Assembly (NCBI GenBank): GCA_029817715.1 | Contig: JARUPY010000137.1 | Span: forward strand, 29,908-93,907 | Source: Melastoma dodecandrum | Lineage: Eukaryota; Streptophyta; Magnoliopsida; Myrtales; Melastomataceae | DNA: 64,000 nucleotides | Reading direction: 5' to 3' | Shown here: piece after piece, positions 46,312 to 57,525 of the stretch | Layout: every line of letters begins with the position of its first letter | How positions within the stretch are numbered: the stretch's first letter is position 1 | Notes under the pieces: generated by a model | Databases searched by the model: none | What the model was told of the DNA's origin: nothing | What the model saw: the letters and a program-made list of their open reading frames with translations, nothing else | Position numbers and translations under genes: made by a program

Positions 46312-49300
46312 TTATTTGGCTTTTTCAGTGGCTTTCTCCAGTTCTTCCATGAGTAATCTCTTGATTTTCACTCTCAAATCAGAGGCTTCTTCTGGTCTAA
46401 ACCACTGCTTGCCAAACTAGAGAACCAAAATGGGTATAATTGGTTCCACAGACTAAAGATAATGAAAAACACAAGGACGATGATAATACTGGAGCTTTGT
46501 TCGAAAATAATGTTAGTCTGCAAATAAATTTGCGAAATACGGTACCATGTTTCGAAATTTGTGAAGCCGATTTCACCGCATTGGTCCACCAATTTCGAAA
46601 TTTGGTACCGTATTTTGCAAATTTGTTTGTGGACTAATATTATTTTCCAACAAAAACTCGATAAAACTGCAGAAACCGTGGAAGGCATAAACCGGGTAGG
46701 TAAGTGAAAGAGGAAGATTCCTCACCATTGACAAATCCTTCTTGAGCCTGTCGGGAGCCTCCTCCATGAAGCGCTCCAGGAAATAAAGCACAAAGAGACC
46801 ACAGTCGTACTCATTATTCTGCTGGGGCACCTGGTATATATCCAAATAAATAATAACAGGCTAGATCCATCAGAATGATAAACTAATTGTGCACCCTAAA
46901 CAACTCTTGAAAATTTTATCCCAAACCTAAGGTGGCGGAGCACCCGATTCCAGGCAGGAAATTTACAGCTATTCTTAAAACGGAGAAGGCTGGTTAATGC
47001 ATATTAAGAAAAGGAAAATATGAGTGCTACTAAACTATTCATCCATTTTATGCTGATAAGTCTACATTTTAGAGACAACACAAAAAGCAAAAGCACTATG
47101 TTCAAATTATCGGGTCAAGCAGTAATTCAATATTCAAATTATTATGATATATTTCACAAATCTTTGAAAAATAAAATGAAAAATAATGACTGGCCATCCA
47201 CTTATCCGATCTATCCATCCCCAAAATATAATAATAAATAAATAAAATAAAATAAAAAATTAGAAAGGTTGATGTATGAGTTTCGTGTAGAGATCATAGA
47301 ATTTTGAATCTTCCTTCAGAAAACATGTTGAAGGCTATCATATGGTGCCTGATGAACCAATTGAAGATACTTTATTTCCTAGTCCAACAAGAACTGCACC
47401 TCAAACTGGGCTAAAAGAAATCCCTTACCGAAATAGCCTTCTCTTCAATTTTACTTGGTAAAACCTTCCATGTTCCATGGGAAAAGGGAAGTTCTGAAAG
47501 ATCAACTTCTAGTTTCACATGATTCCACTCCTCCACTAAAAAGCTGAAAAATGTAAGTCACAGCCACAGTAAATTCAGGGCTATGATGTACCGTTAAAAC
47601 CATTGAAATGAAGAAATTCGAAGGAGATAAAAGGAGTCTTAGAAAGAGAAGAATATAAAAAGGGAGATATATTCCTTCATTTACTTCATTTTATGTTGAG
47701 CCATAAATTTGCATCCTTGTTGATGGAGACTCTTTCTTTTTTACCTTTTGATATTATGAAAAACTAATTTACTGCGATGAAGTTGAAGTGAATCTAAATG
47801 AAGCACAATTGGTCCAGATCGATCCTCCCTGTCTGGAAAGCATATAATAGCCAAGCTCCAATGTTGTCTGCAAAGAAGAGAGAACAAAACATAATTAAAG
47901 CTTATTAATGTTGGCAAAGCAAAGAGATCACAGTGTGATGCAACATCCTGCATAAAGGCATTTCTTTAGTATCCACTTCATCGATAATTTACTGTTCCAA
48001 TTCATTAGATTAATTGATGCAAACAAGGAGATTCTCCGGTGATTATTTTTCTTTCCGTTTTCCAGTTTGTAGAACAAGAACACATAGGGGGTATTAAAAA
48101 GGAATTTCGATTAGTCAATAATAGATATGATGGCCCATGGCCAGCAGAAAGCAGATGATGTCAACCAACGGCAGTAGATAGCAGAATCAAGAAGCATATT
48201 GCAGGAAGGTTTGGATATGCATGGCTGAAGGTGTTCACATTCAACTGCCAGTAGCAAGGGGTGACCAGGGACTGATGGACCAACAATTCATAATGAAAAT
48301 CCTTTCAAAATGCATCCTAGGAATAAATACAGTCCAACCAACCAAATGCTGTTCTGATAATTTCCATTAAATAATTACTGTCCAGCCAACCAAACATTCT
48401 ACCGCCTGTTGACTAGAAACAAATGACCAAATAGCTCCACTAGTGAAGCAAACATTACATTAGAAGGTTAGATCCTTTAAAGTGATATAGAACTCCGTGT
48501 ATAAACGGCCTCTTTGTAAATAATGGCAGTAGCAAAGCTCGTTATTTATATGCCCACCCTTCATCTACCCCATCACCAGCCAGAGAGCAATTAGTGTGCC
48601 AGGGATGTCATTTCCAAAAGGAAAAGGATCCCCATATTTACATTACCTCCAAAAAAATGGAGTTCACTTGCCAGTATCCTGATTAATGAAATAATTAGCC
48701 AACAAATTTCCATGAAAGCACCAGTAATGCACCTTTGTGAGACAACATAAGTATGATGCCATATTCTTGAACTTACTCTTCGTGTATTGGAATGAATATA
48801 TAAGCCTTCTGAAAGATGTTCACGCCCTTCCACCATCTTCTGAATTTAAAAAAAGAGGTGTCCTTTTCAAATCCCTGCTGGAAACAGGTTATTAAACTTA
48901 AATAGGAACTTCTACCCAGAAAACTTTTATAGGACGTCAATGATTGATTGGTCTGAATCATAGTTGTTAAAGCGCCAGAGCGCACCCGAAGCACAATCAT
49001 CTTAAATCGCTTTAAACGCAAAGCGTCTTTTGACATTTGGCATCAATATTAAAAGAAAAATAAAATTTATCTAAATAATTTCAAGATAAGATCAATTCAA
49101 CTTTGAATGCTAGAGAACAAAAAATTTGAAAGATTATGATGAATCTAAATCAACCATCAATATATTTCTGATGTCACCAATAATCAGTCCAATAATCCTC
49201 ATAATATAATAAAAAAAATCAAAAGCTGATTAAAAACGAAAGTGAAGGAGGAGAGCTCATAATATAATAAAAAAATCAAAAGCTAATTAAAAACAAAAGG

Positions 49301-52300
49301 GAAGGAGGAGACTAGCAACGACAGCGGATATAGGAGGAGGATGACCGACAGCGGCAGAGGAAGGAGAAGGCAGTGGGGCAGCGTCAGAGAAGGGCGCGGC
49401 GGTGGGGAGGGTTGTTCGTCGTTGGAGGTAAGGGCTTCCCGAATCGGTTTAGGGTCAAGGCGCGCGCTTTAAGCGCTCTGCGCTTTGGGCTTTGGGTCAA
49501 GGCGCGTGCTTTAAGCGCGCTTCTTACACTGCGCTCGAGAGCTTGGGATTTGAGCCCTCTGTCTGCGCTCCGCTGCGCTTCAGGAGCGCGCTTCTTACAC
49601 TGCGCTCGAGCGCTTGGGATCTGAGCCCTCTGTCTGCGCTCCGCTGCGCTTCAGGGCTTTCAGGGCTTAAAGCGCGCTTAAGCGCGCTTTTGACAACTAT
49701 GGTCTGAATTCCATACAAGAATATTTTGTTTCCGAGAATAATGTTTAGATAAAATAGTCAAATTATAGAAGATAACTTTTCAATCAATGCTAGGATAATA
49801 AGGCAAGCTTAGAACACATAATCTGAGGTTCACTTGATAGGCCTAAATAAAAAATTTGGATACCTTTTTCAGTAAGTACAGATTAAGCATGCTTATTTCT
49901 TTTTTTTTTCTTTTTTTTTTTGGGGGGGGGATGAATAAGTAAAGATGTTATTACAAGGGATAATACCTTGCATGATATAGCCTCTTGCAGTTTCTTGTAG
50001 AAATATGTGTTAAAGAAATGGTAGTCACACATTCCCCTATCAAGCCATAGCTCTTTTTGCTGAAGGTACCTAGCCAGAATATCAAGATATCAGTTAATTG
50101 TTCATGGAGTAATTGTTGATAGAGATTAAGTAATAACGACAGTACTAGCAAGCATCTGACAACTTCTCTTTATAAGTTAACACATCAGACAACTCTTTGC
50201 CTGGAGACAAGACTTCAATGATGTCAGTTGTATAGCATGACCAACCCATACAATCATTAGCTGGTACATCACTTTCTATTTCTTCCTCAAAATAGAGAAT
50301 GTAGTCGACTAATGGAAAATACTTACAAAATATAGAAATTTATTATAGGTGATGTCAGATAGCACTCCGGGTCAAGGCATGCTACATCGGAATAAGATAT
50401 TTCAACAGATCCAGGATCATCTCTGAGCCAAAAATAAGGACAAGCTTTGTCAAAACTTTGACATTTTAGAATAACTCCCGCAATTATGTTTTTACTAATT
50501 TTCTCCTGTAATTATATAACTTGTAATACCGTGAAGGGTAATATATCCTGGCGTCCTTCATGCTGGCACTGCATCAAACAATCATGGTGGCCCACTTAAA
50601 ATTTGATCTGGGTTACAACAACACCAATATTACTCAAGTAGGATACCAAAACATTCTTTTTTTTTTACCATTTGGAGAAGATGTCGTCTCCTGAAGTTGT
50701 CTCTATTGCCTGACAATGTTCATCTACATCAATGATAACTGTCTGGCGCTGCTTCAAATAAAAAAATAATAATCATAACAAATGGATAGAATATTAGCAA
50801 AAGAAGACTAATTCCATGAGGATTTTTGCCTTGTCTTTTAGGTTTTGGTCATAAAAGAGGGGGCTGACAACATGAAATACAAATAGAAGTGAATAATTAA
50901 AATATGACTATGATTCAGATATCAACCCCTGAACTTTCACAGCAGAGCAAAATAACAATAATTTGTGCTAACACAAGAACATGAGAAAAGGATATATGCT
51001 TCCACTCAATGTAAGAGTTAAATACCTTCTTAGCCAACTTTTTTAATGGGGAAACTTGAGGGTCCTTGCTCCTACATATAAAAATAAATAAATAAATAAA
51101 TACATTCATAACAGAAGTACAAGAAACAGAGCAAATAGGTTCAGCTGCTATATGAACACCAGAGTTTACAACACCAGCCATTGAATGACTTAAATGAATT
51201 GATTAAAAGATCCAAAAAATTGCACAAAGGACATCTTCTGGTTCCGCCCCCCCCCCCCCCCTCTTCCAGAAAAAGAAAAAGGAGAAGGAAAATAAATACG
51301 AGCTTTATCAAATGAAAACCACACTACTTGGCTCGTATTACTTTTAATGAGATATTTTGTATTGTCAAGTGCTCATTTTTATAAGGTATTTTGTTTTGTC
51401 GAGTACTGTAATTCCTTCTCAAGTAAAAAACAAAGAGAGTGGAATAGCTAACCTTGAGGCAAAGTGTGGAGAGAATAGATCACCCTTCCTGCGGAGAAAA
51501 AAAGGGGATATGCTTCTGTTGTCGTCATTGGTCTTAACTCGGTCGAAATGCAGGTTTCCACGGTCCTGAAAGGACAGGTGTCTCGAAGAGACAAATGGTT
51601 TTCTTCTTTTCTTGGGAGAAACCTGCCCATTAAACTTTTCCTTAGACCGATTGAAGTAACCTTTAGATGATTCTTCATCCTTCTCTGCATTAGGTGCCCT
51701 ATAAGAATTCTGTATATAACATTAGAGTATAAACAATTGAAACTCACCATTGAGTGATAATACAACATTTAAAACACTCGTACATTTTCATCAATCTTTT
51801 TAAGAAATAGTTGTGCAAAGGATTCTTGGAAAGGAGCTTGCACGGGAGACGATTCTCTTAAGCCATCTGATGTGCCTACAATATAGTTCAACAGATTGAG
51901 CCTTGTTATACAACTCCAAACTTTACATCAATGACAGAAAGAAACACTTAAACAGATGTAAGATTTCGTGCCAAAAAGTAGAGTTAATTCCAATCGGAAA
52001 CCACAACAAAATGAGGCCATTTCAAATTCTTGTAATGGAGTTTGGGAAGCCTTTGCTTATCTACCGACTTACTGCCACAGAAAATTAGAAAAACAACCCA
52101 GCCCGTGCTTTATAAATGGCTTCAGCACAAAGCCCAACCTAGATATCTGAGTGAAGATTGTAGTTCTATCACACTAATTTATCGAGTAACAGTGTGACAA
52201 TATGGGACAATAGTTGGATCTCCAAAAGCAACTCTGAATATCTAAAAACTGTTAACTTATAGGTGCATCATGGAACAACTATAACCTACATCAAATGTTG

Positions 52301-54019
52301 AACACCAGAAAAAATTATGATGAAATTTATTTACAGACGTATCACACCAAAAAGGAAACCACTCATAACACATACAAAAAATCATGTTAAAAATATCAAT
52401 CAAACAACTTGTCATCTGACTACAATATAAACGGTCCATGCAAATGTGCAATACAGAAAAACCATCCTAATTATGCAGCCCAAAAAGATGTGAGCGTGCT
52501 GTAATTCTAAAAAATCAACTGCAATCAAAGGCCTCAAATTTTCACCTGTGGTAGTTGGAGAACAGGGTGGCCTGGGCCTCACACTCCTGTCAATTTCCTG
52601 ACAACAGAAAATGGACAGCAAATGCTTAAAGTGACTTTACAGAAACTAGCTGACATATAATTCCTTTAAAACAAATAGAATCCTTTTTCATATGCAAAAC
52701 TATTCAAGAGTACAACAACAGAAAGAAGTTCACAAACTGCTCAAACCAAAATAACAGTATGTCTATTTGCCATCACTAAATAGCACTCCTAATCTCCCTA
52801 GACAGGTCATCCATCCTCATTACACTTAGGTTCTTGTCATGTACTCAATTATATCATCTTTTCTTGCTCTCCAGTTTTTTTGTTTCCTATTTCTTCCCAG
52901 TCTGCATTCAATATTCAATCCTATTTCACGCAGTGTGGTAGGATTTTTAATACAACATCAACACAATCCAGCTACGTGGGTTAACCGGATGAAATCTTAC
53001 ATCGTCATTGCTCTATTTCTTTCTTTTTTTTTTTTCATTTGACCACACCAATGTCAAAGGAAAGTATTCCTCAATCTTGTTTCCCACCAAGGAATTTTTT
53101 TCTAACCCCAGACTCTGCTCTATACACATCAAAATTTGTGATTCTCAATTGTGAAAACCACTTTGTTATCGATTCTTCAAAAAATAAGAAGCAGATTGAA
53201 AGAAATAACCCAGCCAAGTCTGGACTCAGTGATGAAATTTTTACAAATTAAAAAACAGGAAACCCAGGTTACATGCAATCCAATCGATTCAACTGTATAA
53301 TCATAAGGTAATCAGTACACAAGGCCAGGCCGTCTAGATCCTAGAAGATCTGCAAAACGCTTTCCTCATCCAATGAGCGAACATTATTTCGTTCAAGTCT
53401 TTGTGACAAATAATTAACATCCCTGTATCATAAAAAAACCAAATGAGTAAACGACTACACAAACAAAAGTTGATAATCGCAAAGCATTCTCAATCTACCA
53501 GGACACTCATCACATTCCCATCTATTAGAACCTGAACTCGGAGAGCGCTCTCGACCCTAGGAACCTGCCTGCGTCATAACAGCAAAGTACAGCGCAATTT
53601 CCATACGACTATACGGCTCTCCATCTCCTTGCACAACGCGGCGATCATATACACACCTTGATGTTTCATTTCTCCACACCCATCGGGCAACTGGTGTTTT
53701 GTCCGGAGGTTTTTCTAAAGCTATCCCTGTGTATTCTTATTTTTATCTCATCCTCCAAATCTTGCTTGTCGCTGGAAGGCTTCAAATTGCTCCCTGATTT
53801 TTCAGCACGGGCCAGTCGTGACGACTTCCTCGTCGCGGACTCAGGACGAGGGGGGTAATAACAGAACGAGTCCCGGTGGGGAGTAAAACGAGCCATATCG
53901 TCCCACGTCTCCGAAACTCGATAGAGTTCGGGAACAGAAGTCTGTAGGTCGATGCCTACTCTCTCGCTCGTCATAGGCTCGATCGTGTGCTCCGACGCTG
54001 TTCCTCCGCTGGGGTGCAT
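46312..54019 (-). CDS. ULP1D: SUMO protease, ULP1C/ULP1D (OTS1/OTS2) class
   Basis: Thirteen downstream exons join in phase: 53564-53532, 52597-52546, 51875-51784, 51709-51453, 51071-51026, 50751-50669, 50455-50327, 50069-49967, 48874-48777, 47867-47745, 47543-47429, 46830-46726 and 46416-46312. They give about 446 residues. The catalytic C48 domain shows RRWWKGVNIFQKAYIFIPIH, the His of EEQHWSLAII, the Asp of LHLDSL and the nucleophile Cys of NEYDCGLFVLYF. The end is WFRPEEASDLRVKIK. The enzyme removes SUMO from nuclear targets and, in Arabidopsis, acts in salt and growth responses. The first exon (from ATG 54019) is open to a TGA at about 53663. The LPDG-type motif of the family is then in another frame, so the 5' junction is unsettled. 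Introns carry a hAT MITE and a long hairpin. Confidence 0.85.
46498..46652. repeat. Fold-back element with 62-bp arms in the last ULP1D intron
   Basis: The arms 46498-46559 and 46591-46652 are reverse complements with 8 differences in 62 positions and no gaps. The loop is 31 bp. Both outer ends read TGTT./AACA. It lies wholly within the intron 46725-46417. No protein is encoded. Confidence 0.9.
48959..49701. mobile_element. hAT-type non-autonomous element (MITE) in a ULP1D intron
   Basis: The terminal repeats CATAGTTGT...ACAACTATG are perfect over 9 bp and similar further in (TAAAGCGC against CAAAAGCGCGC). A perfect 8-bp duplication GTCTGAAT flanks the 743-bp element (48951-48958 and 49702-49709). 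The right half is rich in GCGCTTTAAGCGC-type words and carries a duplicated segment of about 70 bp (CTTACACTGCGCTCGAG.GC). There is no transposase. Confidence 0.88.
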
Positions 54020-57000
54020 CTCAATAAGTGGCGCCGTGCGGCTTTTCTAGGGGATGGGTGGGAAGTGGGCCGTGCCACTTGGCCGTTGTACGGGAAGCCT
54101 AGGTGGGCAGGCGTTAGGGGGGGGGCTTGAGCGTGGCGGTTTATACAGTGGAAGTGCCTGTTTTTTACTACCGGTAACTATGATGTGGACTATTTTCCTA
54201 GTTGTCTTCCCGCAGACGAATTATTAGAAGATTTTGTATAATTGAACAGTCAATTAAGCGGTAGAAGTTTTTACTATTGATTTGATTACACTTCTTTAAA
54301 ATTCTTTCCGCTAGTAAAAACAGGAAAGGATATTATATTGGAAATTATTAAGAAATTTTCTCAACCTTTTATCTTCATATTTTTCTCGCGTTCCTTCATT
54401 TCTTTGTTATCATCGATTTTGGTGGATGGAGTGTGGAGTTTGTAAACAGTAATTCTATTTCAAATATTTTTATTATCAAAAATTTTATTCGTATCAAATC
54501 TCGATCCCCGAAGCTGGATCCACCTACTTTCCATAAGGTGGATTCATTGTCCCACGGATCATCGATCATCAATCACCTAGAAGCAGAATCATAATTTCAC
54601 CAAAAGCGGATACTCGATTTTCACGAAGAGAAATCGTCGATTTTATCGATCCACATGAGGGCTAAGTACATACTGCGTATTTAGTCAGAAAAAAATAGAA
54701 AGGTTCTCCGAAAAGCGAAATAAGTTCACTAATGAAAAAAATATATTTGCCTCGTAGACCCATACAGAAACGGATTAACTCTTCACCGAAAAGCAAGAAA
54801 TTCTTTTTCTCACTCATGATTTCCCGAACGACAAATGGTAGATATTGATGTTCATACAAATTTCTAGTTTCATCAAGAAATCTGGGAAGATTTATTCACA
54901 ATGGCTTTGCTACAATAATTTTACAATAATTTTTTGAAAGGCTACATGCATTAAAATTGGAATACGCAAACTTGGAGATTTAAAGTTATCTTGATAAGGG
55001 CGGAGTAAACCTTCAAGTAGTGTGAATGCCACAATTTTTTATAATCATTTATTATTTATTCGTGTTACAATTATTTAAGAATTCTTTATTGTTTATAAAT
55101 ATAAAATATCTATTAATAGAAGGGGATATCCATTGTATACGTGAGCATCTTGGAAATCAACAAGAAATTCTCCTCCATTTTCTCTCTATATTCTCTTCGT
55201 TTCCGTTCTTAATTTCTTGTTTCATAACAAATTTTAACTTTTCCTATTTTTTTGTTTTTTTATTTTTTTTTAAATTTTTAAGAATCAGAAATCCTTTCTG
55301 TTATATTTTCACTTATGTAGAAATTATCTTAGAACGTCGTGTGTTTCAGAACGCAATTTGATGTTGTATGTGGGATGTTTGTGGGCTGGGTGTGTGTGTT
55401 GGCTGTCACGTTCAGTTAAGTGGTGCTGTATATGAAAAAAGAGATACACAGATGGTTTAAAAAAATGGAAGAAAAAAAATAGGAGAAGAAAAAAACATGA
55501 ATCAAAAGGCCCCCCGAAATTACAACAGCTTATAAATATGAGTTCTGGAATCAAAAATAGACTTACAGAACGTATAAACGTTGATGCTTCATCTTAAATT
55601 ATAAATAAGTTATTATTTTAGACATACATCTGGATGTTAATACGTTTTCTATTAACGTTCTGTAGTTTCAAGGCATTAATGACAATGACCTAGCAACGTC
55701 CAACATTGATTATACAAAAATTTTTTGACTCCAAGTGATTCATATGTCTTGGTTTTGTACGTGCATCAATTAAAAGTATTCAGAAAGAATCATTTATACT
55801 TTGAATTTAGATAATCAGAGAATGAAAAAAGGAATCCAAGTTTTGTCTAAAAGATTAAAAAACTAAAACTTATAAGAGATTACCTTTGAGATGTTTTATA
55901 TTTAAAATATTTTTCCCAAGAACCGTAAATTCAAACCCGCTAATAATAGAGCATTTCACTTCTTTTGACTCAGCATATCACATTTTATTATAGCAACATT
56001 CCCAATTAAGAATTTTAGGATTTAAAAAGAGTTAACGTTTACGACACTTTTAATAAAATTTTAAATTTTGCATTAGAAGAGATAGAACGCTTCTTAAAAT
56101 AAAATCTTCACAAATCAATGAAATTACACCACGATTTATTTATATGTAGCTCTCATTGGTATGATTTTAAAATGTACTGTATCCAATTTATATAAAATAA
56201 TATTTATGTGTCCCTTCTTTTAAACAGTCGTTTTAAATGTTGCTGTAAACTACCTAGACATTACATATTTTCTTTGTGTGGGTGGTTCACAGCATTCTTT
56301 TTCAATATAGTCTTAGACAACAGTATTGACTGTAGATTCATATTTTTTAAGTAAAAATTAAAGTGGCGGTTGGTTGGACTGTGTCCTTGTTTAGACCACT
56401 TTCCTACGCTCTCATTAATTTGCGTGGTTGCTCTTTATATCTAGTATGTTTTTAGTTTAAGTCTTTAAAATATTTCTATTCAATTTAGAAATTAGTTGGA
56501 AAATAAAAAATGTTGTGTAAAGTCTCATTGTTATTTTTATGATTTAGTAGTAATTAGAAATTCATGGTACAAAACCTGCTTATTTGTTTAATTTGATAAA
56601 TATATCACTAATTGAAAGGCTGTATCTAGATGTTACTTGCTAACTAAATGACTTAAGGTTTGAGAATCCTGAGGCCACGACAAATATTGCCGTCAATCCC
56701 ATATGATTAAAAATATAAGTGGTAAATGTCACCTCGTATGGTTTTAAAATAACAAAAGTTTCGGATAAGGGGTTCTTGCTTCCTTGAGGATTAAAAATTG
56801 AATGATCTACGACTTAATTTGAATGTCGTAGAACATACGTTGTCAACCGGAGGTTTACTTATTGATTAGCGATCTTACATACACCGAACGGCACTCCAAT
56901 CAATAACATATTTGTTATTTAAAGTGTCCTACTTATATTTAATTCTTGAGAAAATTTTCTTAACAATAAAATATTGATTTTTATAATTTCATTATGCAAA

Positions 57001-57111
57001 GAAGTATACGCTTTATTTTTACAAATTTAAAAATCATATTAATATACTAGATTTATTAAAATTTGGATTTATAATGTGTGATGAAAGAAAAGTTCCCCGC
57101 ATCCATTCATA
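54020..57111. other. Gene-free AT-rich region
   Basis: After the GC-rich promoter side of the SUMO protease gene (to about 54170), the stretch is very AT-rich. Open frames at 54662-54859 and 55026-55361 are hydrophobic low-complexity translations without family features. I see nothing else until the copia LTR. Confidence 0.5.
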
Positions 57112-57525
57112 TGTTGGGGGTTTATGTGTGTAGGATTGGATAGGAAGGGGAAGGATAGGTCGCTAGCAGAACTGTAGGTTCGTGTAACTGCCGACGACCT
57201 TCTGTAGTGCATTGATAGAGGAAAACTTTCTGTAGAGCTGCTGCACCTAAACGAGGAGTGTTTTGGACTACAATTTCTCTTATGTGTTTTGCAACTTTCG
57301 CTTTTTCCCATCAATATTCTAGACAATGTGTTACTACGTACCTCTTTTATGATTTAGGGAGGAGTAGGGTGAAGATAAACCAAAAAAGGACAATAGAAAC
57401 GAGACAGATATTTAATGATACAGAACTTTAATTAGCCCTCCCCCTGCTTTTATGTACCCACTTAAATGACTTTTCCACGTTTACTAAATTTCGAATATCC
57501 ATTATTATTGATCATAAAGGTAACA
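57112..57525 (-). repeat. Copia 3' LTR
   Basis: On the plus strand it reads TGTTGGGGGTTTATG ... AAGGTAACA. It aligns along its length to 61685-62066, for example GCCGACGACCTTCTGTAG, GTGTTTTGGA and TTTAGGGAGGAGTAGG. It is bordered on the inner side by the purine tract. Confidence 0.85.

Noticed and set aside
55026..55361. Hydrophobic 111-codon frame, possible membrane protein
   Set aside because: It lies in very T-rich DNA, where Phe/Leu/Ile-rich frames arise by chance, and no family match is evident.
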